From NCBI GenBank assembly GCA_030598645.1, contig JAUVPN010000049.1, forward strand, positions 1 through 11,364: 11,364 nt of DNA, in the 5' to 3' direction. The stretch is from Hyphomicrobium sp. Lineage in GTDB: Bacteria; Pseudomonadota; Alphaproteobacteria; Rhizobiales; Hyphomicrobiaceae. Shown piece by piece: positions 1-5,918 of the stretch (positions are counted from its first letter, which is position 1; the number at the start of each line of letters is the position of its first letter). The translations under genes and the position numbers were made by a program. The notes under the pieces are model-generated. The model was not told the origin of the DNA. It was given only the letters and a program-made list of their open reading frames with translations, and ran no database searches.

Positions 1-251
1 GTGCCTAAGGTGCCGACCTTCCGCGCTCCTCGCGATGCTCCGAACGACTGCGCCGCATCCGGTAGCAGCCAGAGGTCGTACTGGCGCGCAAACCGCTCGA
101 GTGCGTCATAGTCGGCGGGCAGCCCCAACATGTCCACGGCGATAAGACCGACCGGCTTCAGGCCATGCGTGCGAGCGGCATCAAGTCCAGCCCCGAGCCC
201 ATCGATAGAAACGTTGATGGTGCTCACGTCGACATCGACGAAGACCGGCCT
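1..251 (-). pseudogene. DegT/DnrJ/EryC1/StrS sugar aminotransferase fragment, runs off left edge
   Basis: An 83-codon open minus-strand frame gives the central part of a PLP-dependent nucleotide-sugar aminotransferase. It begins at RPVFVDVD, then has an AARTHGLKP segment, VDMLGLPADYDALERFA, and LLPDAAQSFGASRG. The Asp of PDAAQ is the residue that in this family contacts the PLP pyridine nitrogen. The Schiff-base lysine should lie shortly after the last visible residues (KVGTLG), beyond the left edge, so it cannot be checked. Such enzymes transaminate 3-keto or 4-keto UDP/dTDP-sugars; the wording here looks closest to WbpE-like members. The roughly 85 N-terminal residues the family should have are absent: upstream sequence switches to transposase-like sequence at about position 252. 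It is therefore called a truncated remnant. The family call is firm, the substrate is unknown, and the C-terminal half may be intact outside the window. Confidence 0.8.
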
Positions 252-428
252 TGTCCCCGAGCAGGGGGATGGTCTCCGGCCTCGCGGGAACTTCCGCTGC
301 GTTGAACGATAGTGGTCAAGTACAGAGCAGGCGTCCATGCGGAGCATGGCTTCGCCACGACACGTTCCGAGATGCCGAGCCGTTCTTTGGTGGCGTCGAC
401 GCAGGCGCGGCGGGATTGAGGGGCATCC
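252..428 (-). pseudogene. IS3-family transposase (OrfB) remnant, frameshifted
   Basis: On the minus strand one frame reads RRACVDATKERLGISER, resembling the start of IS3-group OrfB proteins, where a short helical segment is followed by GVSERRACRVLGQHRSTQRK. A second frame a little further on reads YRSTQRKFPRGR, the next conserved piece. The two pieces are in different frames and separated by extra bases, so at least one indel has occurred. A stop lies just before the first piece, and the sequence beyond about 428 becomes AT-rich and unrelated. The DDE catalytic domain is missing because the sequence passes straight into the aminotransferase fragment. No terminal inverted repeats or target duplication were seen. 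The identification rests on two short motifs and is moderate. Confidence 0.5.
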
Positions 429-470
429 TAGAAAAAGGCGGAAATAAAAGTTTTCCATAAAAAATTAGCG

Positions 471-630
471 TTATATCTTAAGGTTACGATATAAACAGAA
501 TATTAGAAATTAACCATTTGCCCTAAGATCATGTTTCGAAAGGCTTGTAACTCCTTTACTTGTGTTAGGGTTATATCTTAAGATTACGATCTAGACTGAA
601 TATTAGAAATCAACCATATGCCCTAAGACT
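471..630. repeat. Direct repeat, two 60-bp copies spaced exactly 100 bp
   Basis: Positions 471-530 and 571-630 align without gaps at 52 of 60 positions, and weaker similarity continues a few bases on both sides. Each copy begins TTATATCTTAAG, contains TATTAGAAAT, and ends CCCTAAGA. The second copy contains the perfect 10-bp palindrome ATCTTAAGAT (575-584); the first has one change (475-484). The pair is AT-rich compared with its surroundings and sits directly upstream of the LuxR-type regulator. A duplicated promoter or operator region is the simplest reading. No clear consensus -35/-10 pair could be assigned. Confidence 0.85.
575..584. promoter_or_regulatory. Candidate operator palindrome ATCTTAAGAT upstream of the regulator
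   Basis: This is a perfect 10-bp inverted repeat in the second 60-bp repeat copy, 63 bp before the regulator's upstream-most start. A one-mismatch copy lies 100 bp earlier (475-484), and ATCTTAGGAT recurs after the gene (1418-1427). Symmetry plus recurrence suggests a protein-binding site, possibly for the regulator itself. This is inference only. Confidence 0.35.
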
Positions 631-647
631 TTGTTCATAAGGGCACT

Positions 648-1403
648 TTGCTTGCGGTTGACGGCATGAAAGCTGGCTACGCTGGGCAGGGTGATCAAAG
701 TAACCGCGACTATGCGATCCTCCCTGCGGTTTCTAGCTATTGCATGGCAAGAGGCGAATTTTCGGCCGCGCTTCCGCTGCTCGATTTGCTTGAGAGCGTG
801 GGCTGCGGCGTAGTGATTCTGGATGGCACCGAGAAAATCACCGCAATCAATTCTGTAGCGCAACAATTATTGCAATGCGACATACGTTTGACAGATGCCG
901 GAAGTCACGACCGTATTTCAGGCTTGGTCAACCGGTTACTAAAGGAGATATCGGCTTCCTCTCCGGAATCTGAGAAGTCTTGGGCAAGTCTGCCACGTCA
1001 TTCGGGGCGCCCAATAGTTATATTTGCGTTCGACACTGACGAAACGTCCCGAAGCCGTGCCTTGATTCTCATCGATTTGAGCGTCTCACTAGTGCCTAGC
1101 CCGACCGTATTGCGGCAGATGTTCAAGTTGACCAATGCCGAAATTAACCTTGCCTTGGCTATAGCATCGGGCTTCGGTCCATGTGAATTCGCGAGCCGAA
1201 CGCAAGTGAGCCGAGCAACAGCCCGCTCTCAACTTGCATCTGTATTCGCCAAGACAAACACTCGGCGCCAGGTGCAGTTGGCCGCATTGCTCGCACGCAT
1301 TTCCCTCCTCCCATCATCTAAATTCTCCTCTTTAAGTCTGAATTCGAATGAGAATGCTGAGAAGGCACCGCGCAGATCAAGACATTCGATATCGTTTGGA
1401 TAG
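648..1403 (+). CDS. PAS-like plus LuxR-type HTH transcriptional regulator
   Basis: The 251-residue protein has two recognisable parts. Residues about 40-150 look like a PAS-type sensor fold: LLDLLESVGCGVVILDGTEK followed by INSVAQQLL is a typical PAS opening. Residues about 161-218 form a LuxR-type helix-turn-helix: LTNAEINLALAIASG, then VSRATARSQLASVFAKTNTRRQ, closely matching the pattern of GerE/LuxR DNA-binding domains. There is no phospho-acceptor receiver domain and no obvious autoinducer-binding domain. The TTG start at 648 has AAGGG four bases upstream; an in-frame ATG at 666 (245 aa) lacks a good ribosome-binding site, so the start is uncertain. An in-frame stop at 624-626 limits extension. 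It precedes the polysaccharide genes on the same strand and may regulate them; the signal it senses is unknown. Confidence 0.8.
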   Translation: MLAVDGMKAGYAGQGDQSNRDYAILPAVSSYCMARGEFSAALPLLDLLESVGCGVVILDGTEKITAINSVAQQLLQCDIRLTDAGSHDRISGLVNRLLKEISASSPESEKSWASLPRHSGRPIVIFAFDTDETSRSRALILIDLSVSLVPSPTVLRQMFKLTNAEINLALAIASGFGPCEFASRTQVSRATARSQLASVFAKTNTRRQVQLAALLARISLLPSSKFSSLSLNSNENAEKAPRRSRHSISFG

Positions 1404-1414
1404 TCGGCCTCGGA

Positions 1415-1430
1415 AAAATCTTAGGATTTT
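1415..1430. promoter_or_regulatory. AT-rich inverted repeat after the regulator (operator-like or weak terminator)
   Basis: AAAATC-TTAG-GATTTT is a perfect 6-bp stem with a 4-base loop, 12 bp after the regulator stop codon. It is not followed by a T-run and is AT-rich, so it would be a poor Rho-independent terminator. Its core ATCTTAGGAT differs by one base from the ATCTTAAGAT palindrome upstream of the regulator, so it may instead be a third operator copy acting on the downstream dehydrogenase gene. Confidence 0.4.
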
Positions 1431-1658
1431 GGGTCGCCCATAAGCAATTTTTTGCGATGTTTAGAATGCCGTCGCTGTGTTTTGATTGGGGACGCGTCGG
1501 CCGCGGGCAGTTCCCTGCACGTGGACATTCTCGGTATTGCGGCTGAGGCGCTGGGGTGACGTCCTGGCGCCTCCATGGTGCTCCCAAAGGGCGACCGCTG
1601 TTGGACGCAAAGCAGATCAATGATCAATTTTCTCAACATGCATTTTGCATAGGTTTTT

Positions 1659-1663
1659 AGGAG
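1659..1663 (+). promoter_or_regulatory. Ribosome-binding site AGGAG deciding the dehydrogenase start
   Basis: AGGAG sits seven bases before the ATG at 1671. The alternative in-frame ATG at 1713 (giving MNLDNKK, closer to where homologues begin) has only weak purine-rich sequence in front of it. On this basis the longer form was chosen. Confidence 0.65.
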
Positions 1664-1670
1664 TGCGACG

Positions 1671-2990
1671 ATGGGCCTCCCGGCGATCGGGCGACTTAAG
1701 AAAGCGGCAAAGATGAACCTCGACAATAAGAAAATTGCCGTTATCGGCCTTGGCTACGTTGGCCTACCCTTGGCCATCGCGTTCGGAAAGAAGAGAGCGG
1801 TCATTGGCTTTGATGTTCGTCGAGAGCGGATCGAGGAATTAAAACGCGGAAACGATGCAACACTTGAAGTCGATGCCGATGATCTCAGATCTGCAAAGCA
1901 TTTTCGCCTGACGGATGATGGAGAGATGCTGAAAGAGTGCGGCGTCTTTATAGTGACAGTGCCGACTCCGATCGATCGCGCGAACCGCCCGGACTTAACG
2001 CCTCTCAAGAAGGCAACGGAGACTGTGGGCCCGGTCATGTCAGACGGAGCCGTCGTGATTTATGAATCGACCGTCTATCCAGGTTGTACAAAGGACTTTT
2101 GCGTTCCAATCCTTGAGCAACTGTCCGGCCTAAAATTCAACGAGGGTTTCTTCGTCGGCTACAGTCCCGAACGCGTCAATCCTGGAGATAAAGAACATTC
2201 GCTGACGACCATCACGAAGGTGACGAGCGGATCGACGGCACAAGCAGCGGACGCGATTGACCGGCTCTACGGATCGATTGTCACGGCCGGGACGCACAAG
2301 GCGAGCTCTATCGAGGTCGCGGAGGCCGCGAAGGTCATCGAGAACACGCAGCGTGACTTGAACATCGCGCTCATGAACGAGCTCGCGATCATATTCCAGA
2401 AGCTCGGCATCGACACGCTGGAGGTGCTCGCCACCGCATCGACCAAGTGGAACTTTCTGCCGTTCAGGCCTGGCCTGGTTGGCGGTCACTGCATTGGTGT
2501 CGACCCCTACTACCTCACCCACAGGGCCCAGGAGGCTGGTTATCATCCGGAGGTGATCCTGGCCGGACGCCGGATCAATGACGGCATGGGGGCTTATGTC
2601 GCCGACCGCGTGGCGCGGCTGATGATGAAGAAGGGCTTTCCGGTGGTTGGCAGCCGCATCTTGGTGATGGGCCTGACGTTCAAGGAAAACTGTCCCGACT
2701 TTCGCAATTCCAAGGTCATCGACGTCATCACGGGACTAAAGGACTACAATGCCGAGATTGATGCCTACGACCCTTGGTTCGATCCGGAGGAGGCCAGGCA
2801 CGAAATCGGCTTTCGGCTGGTGGCTGGCGAGCCGGGGGAAGGTGTCTACGACGCGGTGGTGTTGGCCGTGGGCCACCGCGAGTTCACGGCCCTGAGCGCG
2901 GAACGCATCCGCGCCTTCGGCAAGCCGGGCGCGGTGTTCTACGACGTCAAGGGAGTCTTCGCCAAAACGGAAAGTGACGGGCGTTTGTGA
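1671..2990 (+). CDS. tviB: TviB/WbpO-type UDP-N-acetylhexosamine 6-dehydrogenase
   Basis: This member of the nucleotide-sugar dehydrogenase family oxidises C6 of a UDP-HexNAc (UDP-GlcNAc in TviB, UDP-GalNAc in WbpO) to a uronic acid with two NAD+. Visible features, numbered from ATG 1671 (439 aa), are the Rossmann motif GLGYVG at 26-31, [49 protein letters not shown], and [12 protein letters not shown] with the catalytic cysteine at 274. The C-terminal UDP-binding part has [16 protein letters not shown]. The YESTVYPGC and [10 protein letters not shown] stretches and the ...SDGRL ending are those of TviB/VipA rather than of UDP-glucose dehydrogenases. The length is normal and no lesion was seen. 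It overlaps the next gene by one base (TGATG), implying translational coupling. Exact substrate (GlcNAc or GalNAc) cannot be read from sequence. Confidence 0.93.
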   Translation: MGLPAIGRLKKAAKMNLDNKKIAVIGLGYVGLPLAIAFGKKRAVIGFDVRRERIEELKRGNDATLEVDADDLRSAKHFRLTDDGEMLKECGVFIVTVPTPIDRANRPDLTPLKKATETVGPVMSDGAVVIYESTVYPGCTKDFCVPILEQLSGLKFNEGFFVGYSPERVNPGDKEHSLTTITKVTSGSTAQAADAIDRLYGSIVTAGTHKASSIEVAEAAKVIENTQRDLNIALMNELAIIFQKLGIDTLEVLATASTKWNFLPFRPGLVGGHCIGVDPYYLTHRAQEAGYHPEVILAGRRINDGMGAYVADRVARLMMKKGFPVVGSRILVMGLTFKENCPDFRNSKVIDVITGLKDYNAEIDAYDPWFDPEEARHEIGFRLVAGEPGEGVYDAVVLAVGHREFTALSAERIRAFGKPGAVFYDVKGVFAKTESDGRL

Positions 2991-3346
2991 TGAAAGTCCT
3001 GGTCACGGGCCATGCGGGGTTTATCGGCTTTCATACCGCCAAAGCCCTTCTGGAGCGCGGTGACCAAGTTGTCGGCTTTGATGTGGTCAACGATTATTAC
3101 GACCCGAAACTGAAGGAAGCACGGCTCAATATCCTCGAGGACACCGCCCGCAAGACGAATGCCGGCTATCATTTCATCCGCGCCAATCTGGCCGACCAGG
3201 CGGCGGTCAAAGCCTGCTTCGCCGAGCACGCCTTCGACCGGGTGATCCACCTCGCCGCGCAGGCGGGGGTGCGTAAGCCGGCGACGCCGGTGCGCGAGGG
3301 TGTCGCTCGCTTCGTGGAATGGTATTGTCAATATTATGCGGTCTGA
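2990..3346 (+). pseudogene. capI: UDP-glucuronate 4-epimerase (CapI/LspL type) with large in-frame internal deletion
   Basis: The 118-residue product starts with a good NAD-binding segment ([13 protein letters not shown], TGxxGFIG at residues 6-13), the [13 protein letters not shown] stretch typical of CapI/LspL epimerases, and [10 protein letters not shown] ending at residue 95. In intact proteins AAQAGVR continues with a YSLENP-like sequence and about 220 more residues carrying the catalytic Ser/Thr and YxxxK. Here residue 96 jumps directly to [17 protein letters not shown], which is how the extreme C-terminus of these proteins reads, ending QYYAV. The middle, with all catalytic residues and the UDP-sugar site, is therefore deleted in frame (junction near 3274/3275). 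The ATG overlaps the dehydrogenase stop, so start and operon position are normal. It cannot be an active epimerase. Confidence 0.85.
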
Positions 3347-3725
3347 TTACGGGCAGGCAATTCTGCGCTTTCGCACCTAGGGTTCCCCAAGACTTATTTT
3401 GGCTTTGCGCGGGTCCGGCACCAGTCGAGCCAGACATTCTCCTCACCCTCCCAATCGACTTTTCACCTTCGCACGAACCGTCGGTTTAACAATGACGGTA
3501 ATGTGCAAGCGCTTGAATATGCCGTCGCCAACTCAGTGTCTCGGCTCACATCGGGACGCCGTCCGGGGTCCCATTCGGCGCCTCTCCCCTTCTAATCGCC
3601 GTCGCCATTAAGCGTTACCTGGAGACGCGGAACAGTCTCAAAGCGATATCCCATGCGCCCGGCGACTTGGGATGGTGACGGCTACTTTAGGTTGGTTTGC
3701 CTGCCGGGCAGGAGAATCGTGGTAA

Positions 3726-3836
3726 ATGCGGTTAACGCTTATGGCGCTCGCTTGCCTTTGCAGCCTCGCAGATTGTGGCGGCGAGATCTTTGGCTTGCGC
3801 CGGGTTTTGCTGGCCCGCCCCGAATCGGTCGCCTAG
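3726..3836 (+). CDS. Possible 36-aa ORF with signal-peptide-like start, unknown
   Basis: ATG 3726 opens a 36-codon frame ending TAG 3834-3836. The start MRLTLMALACLCSLADC looks like an export signal (one basic residue, then a hydrophobic core). AGGAG lies at 3710-3714, 11 bases before the ATG, a slightly long but usable spacing. The product ends RRVLLARPESVA with no motif. It could be the surviving 5' end of a secreted protein gene that has otherwise decayed, or chance. No family is assigned. Confidence 0.25.
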   Translation: MRLTLMALACLCSLADCGGEIFGLRRVLLARPESVA

Positions 3837-3987
3837 TTGGAATGTTAGTTCAAGTGCGGTCGTGGCGCTACCGTCGGGGTAGCTGGCGGAGTGCCAGACG
3901 AGGCCGGTTTAGTTTGCCAGAGCGGCACCCTGGTCCAAGGCGGGCGATAGCCCAGCGATGAACGCGGGCTCTCGGCTGTATGCTCCG

Positions 3988-4061
3988 ATGTCCGCTTCTG
4001 GCAATTAGGGGACATCTAAGCCGCCGATGAGAATGTCCGCTGTTGGGCGTAGAGGGCACAT
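3988..4061. repeat. Two tandem ATGTCC...GGACAT palindromic units
   Basis: Unit 1 (3988-4015) runs from ATGTCCGCTTCTGG to GGGGACAT; unit 2 (4033-4061) runs from ATGTCCGCTGTTGG to GGGCACAT. Each unit is an imperfect inverted repeat that could form a stem-loop in DNA or RNA. The two units are similar to each other along their length, with 17 bp between them. Comparable ATGTCCGCTT elements are, as I recall, scattered between genes of Bradyrhizobium-type genomes; a genome-wide copy count would settle this. Confidence 0.55.
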
Positions 4062-4169
4062 GGCTGGCACACTCATGCTGGCCTGTCACGGCCTATGGTT
4101 TCGAATGTAGGAGACGGCCTCAAGTTCGCTCAACGGTACGCTTGCGCGAGTTACAAGACGAGACATGCC

Positions 4170-4474
4170 ATGACCTGACATGAAAGCACCGCCTATCACG
4201 AAGCAGGACACGCCGTGATTAGTCGCGTACTTAGAATGGTGAGTGGTCCAGCAACAATGGAACCGAGTCCTTACCTCTGTCTTGGAGCGACGCGAAAAAG
4301 TAGCGGACGTAGGACTAACTGCGTTCAAAGGCGCGTTAGGTTGCGCGCCACCGCCGTCAGTTAATTGAACGTGTCGCCAAAACTCTGCTTGAGGACGATA
4401 TGCTTCAGGCTGATCAGATAGACGCACTCATTACAGCCGCTGCAGACAAGCAATTTGCCCGCCCCGAACTATGA
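4170..4474 (+). pseudogene. M41 (FtsH-like) zinc-protease-domain remnant, nonsense and frameshifted
   Basis: From ATG 4170 the frame reads M-T-stop-HESTAYHEAGHAVISRVL, with TGA at codon 3 (4176-4178); a CGA-to-TGA change would explain it. YHEAGHAVISRVL holds the HExxH zinc-binding motif in the HEAGHAV context of M41 peptidases. This frame loses similarity after SGPATMEPS and ends at a stop near 4361. The expected C-terminal part reappears in another frame at 4340-4474, as LIERVAKTLLEDDMLQADQI followed by DALI, resembling the ends of M41-type proteins. An indel and probably a deletion therefore separate the two parts, and the AAA ATPase region of true FtsH is absent. Small stand-alone proteins of this kind occur in Bradyrhizobium relatives. 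It has no evident link to polysaccharide synthesis. Confidence 0.7.
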
Positions 4475-4660
4475 ACGTACGTGAATTCTGCCTTAAGTGC
4501 TTTACGGACTGACGGCTCAGGACGGCAGCCGATACGGTGCCCCTGTGGAGCAGAAATCCACATCGAAACAAAATTGCCGATCTGGACCCCGTAAGGGTCT
4601 GACGATCGTCTTTGCAGAAAGCCCTGCTATAGAGTTTGGTCAATGAGTGGAGTCGACAAG
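4475..4660. other. Short spacer with two small inverted repeats between convergent units
   Basis: This gap lies between the protease remnant (plus) and the end of the glycosyltransferase operon (minus). GACCC-CGTAA-GGGTC (4585-4599) and the perfect palindrome GACGATCGTC (4601-4610) are adjacent. They may help end minus-strand transcription, but no T-run follows the hairpin on that strand, so no terminator is called with confidence. Confidence 0.3.
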
Positions 4661-5713
4661 CTAACGATTTGCTCCCCAGCGATGCGCAAACGAAACGAGG
4701 CCAACCAGAAAACCAAAACCATAGCTCAAGTGCAGAATAGCAAATACAATGGGCAACAGCGGCATATATTTCCACCGGGTGCGGGCGGCTGTTACAAACG
4801 AAGCGATCAAATTGGCCACCGCATAGCTGCCGACCAACATGGCCAACAGCCACCAGCCAAATGGGGTCGTGATGGCCAAGAGCAAACAAACGCAGAGTGC
4901 CGCGACAAAGAGCGGCGGCGCAAATTGACGGGGCTGCATCTGCATGGGATGTTTCTGCAGTACACGCACTTTCCAATAGCCATATTGATAATATTGTTTC
5001 CAAAACTTTGTTAGCGAGCTTCGGCTGTATAAGTTCGCGTGAACATCTTCAGCTAGCAGGATCTTGGCACCCAATTTGCGCATCCGATAGCTGTATTCGT
5101 CATCCTGGTCGCGTACGAGTTCCTCATCAAATTCGCCGGCTCGCTGCATAATGCTGCGCCGGTACGCCGGAAACAAAACCGTGTCCACTAGCAGCGTTTT
5201 CCCTTTGGCCGTGCGATAGGGGCAGCCACCAACTCCAAAGTGCGAACTCATGCCAACGGCAATCGCCTGGCCGACCAACGAATGGCCTATGGTTTCAATC
5301 GGCCCACCCACGCAGTCGATCTCTGGGTGATTCTGCAAATGCTCCACACAGCGCCGCACATAGTCTGGCGCAATTTCACAATGTCCATCTACGCGCCCAA
5401 TAATTTCGCCTTTGGCATGACGACACGCTACGTTGAGGGCGGTGGGAGCGATTTTTTTGGGATTATCAACCAGCTTAAGATTGGAGTTCCACTGTATCAT
5501 CCCTTGGATCAGATCGCGCGTCTTGTCTGCAGACATGCCGTCGGCTACAATAATCTCCATCTTCTCTGCAGGCCAATCTTGATTGAGTACAGCGCCAACG
5601 CTGCGTTCAATAAAGTCTTCTTCGTTGCGGACGGGCATAATAACAGAAACCAACGGAATGGCGGCTGAATCGGTTATTATTGATTTGCCTCTCTTCTCTA
5701 ACCGATGAATCAT
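4661..5713 (-). CDS. Membrane-associated GT2 glycosyltransferase (ExoA-like)
   Basis: The 350-residue protein belongs to inverting GT-A glycosyltransferase family 2, which adds a sugar from a nucleotide donor to a lipid-linked glycan at the inner face of the membrane. It begins with VSVIMPVRNEEDFIERS near residues 22-36. RVDGHCE, with a metal/nucleotide-binding-type Asp at 109, and RDQDDEY (QDDE at 203-206), which fits the catalytic-base motif, follow. Hydrophobic stretches at about 264-307 and 317-341 are membrane segments, as in ExoA-like enzymes of exopolysaccharide clusters. The ATG at 5713 has AAGGA nine bases upstream and is preferred to the TTG at 5734. It is the last gene of the minus-strand operon and appears intact. 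Donor and acceptor are not predictable. Confidence 0.88.
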   Translation of the reverse strand: MIHRLEKRGKSIITDSAAIPLVSVIMPVRNEEDFIERSVGAVLNQDWPAEKMEIIVADGMSADKTRDLIQGMIQWNSNLKLVDNPKKIAPTALNVACRHAKGEIIGRVDGHCEIAPDYVRRCVEHLQNHPEIDCVGGPIETIGHSLVGQAIAVGMSSHFGVGGCPYRTAKGKTLLVDTVLFPAYRRSIMQRAGEFDEELVRDQDDEYSYRMRKLGAKILLAEDVHANLYSRSSLTKFWKQYYQYGYWKVRVLQKHPMQMQPRQFAPPLFVAALCVCLLLAITTPFGWWLLAMLVGSYAVANLIASFVTAARTRWKYMPLLPIVFAILHLSYGFGFLVGLVSFAHRWGANR

Positions 5714-5722
5714 TTGTAGGCT

Positions 5723-5727
5723 TCCTT
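5723..5727 (-). promoter_or_regulatory. Ribosome-binding site AAGGA deciding the GT2 start
   Basis: On the minus strand AAGGA lies nine bases before ATG 5713. It lies inside the seven extra codons that a TTG start at 5734 would add, which argues for the shorter form. It also overlaps the sequence just after the stop of the preceding small ORF. Confidence 0.6.
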
Positions 5728-5730
5728 CAC

Positions 5731-5916
5731 TCAATTCGTATTTCTAACCCAAGTTTTAGCCTTGAACGAAACCGGGCCCAAGGTGTCATTCTTAGTCTGT
5801 AGGTTGGCGAAGAATCTCGTGTTCGGCAACGAAATGCGGATTCTTCGGCGGAAAAGCTGCCTCCGAATGACAATAATTATGAAGGCTTGACGAAACACGA
5901 TGGTTGCCATGAACAT
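5731..5916 (-). CDS. Small 61-aa ORF packed in the operon, possible truncated transferase
   Basis: The ATG is two bases after the stop of the upstream glycosyltransferase (TAG-CG-ATG) and its stop is 17 bases before the ATG of the downstream GT2 gene. Such spacing is what a real operon gene shows. The protein starts MFMATIVFRQAFIIIVIRR, a hydrophobic stretch followed by an arginine-rich part (RRQLFRRRIRI), then LPNTRFFANLQTKND and FKAKTWVRNTN at the end. The tail vaguely recalls the N-terminal approach to left-handed beta-helix acyltransferases of polysaccharide loci, so it may be the surviving front end of such a gene. That is a guess; no catalytic motif is present. It is equally possible that only the spacing has been conserved by chance. 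Confidence 0.4.
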   Translation of the reverse strand: MFMATIVFRQAFIIIVIRRQLFRRRIRISLPNTRFFANLQTKNDTLGPVSFKAKTWVRNTN

Positions 5917-5918
5917 CG

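Larger units (their letters stand above)
1404..1670. other. Intergenic region between regulator and dehydrogenase
   Basis: This 267-bp gap begins with the hairpin at 1415-1430. A stop-free plus frame of 44 codons (1425-1556, TGA 1557-1559) contains RCLECRRCVLIGD and ends in DILGIAAEALG, but it has no ATG with a ribosome-binding site and I do not recognise it. It could be the tail of a lost gene. The last 20 bases carry the ribosome-binding site of the dehydrogenase. No convincing promoter was identified. Confidence 0.4.
3347..4169. other. Decayed intergenic region without an intact gene
   Basis: Roughly 820 bp separate the truncated epimerase from the protease-like remnant. After the epimerase TGA the same frame stays open to about 3592 and includes FNNDGNVQALEYAVANSVSRL. 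I do not recognise it, and it has no start with a ribosome-binding site. Other open stretches are short, overlapping and without family motifs. Recognisable items inside are the small ORF at 3726-3836 and the paired palindromes at 3988-4061, listed separately. The rest looks like eroded former coding sequence. Confidence 0.5.

Noticed and set aside
471..630. Two-unit repeat as a CRISPR array
   Set aside because: Only two diverged 60-bp copies, a repeat unit longer than CRISPR repeats, and no cas genes nearby.
2130..2546. 138-codon minus-strand ORF inside the dehydrogenase gene
   Set aside because: Fully antisense to conserved TviB motifs; a shadow frame.
3653..3961. 102-codon plus-strand ORF in the decayed region
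   Set aside because: Arginine-rich composition typical of a chance frame in GC-rich DNA, no ribosome-binding site and no recognisable motif.
4585..4610. Hairpin GACCC/GGGTC next to GACGATCGTC as a terminator for the minus-strand operon
   Set aside because: The stem is only 5 bp and no T-run follows on the minus strand; kept only as a possibility in the spacer entry.
4431..5003. 190-codon minus-strand ORF overlapping the end of the GT2 gene
   Set aside because: It is a shifted frame of the GT2 coding sequence continuing into the spacer; the GT2 frame has clear motifs and membrane segments, this one has none.
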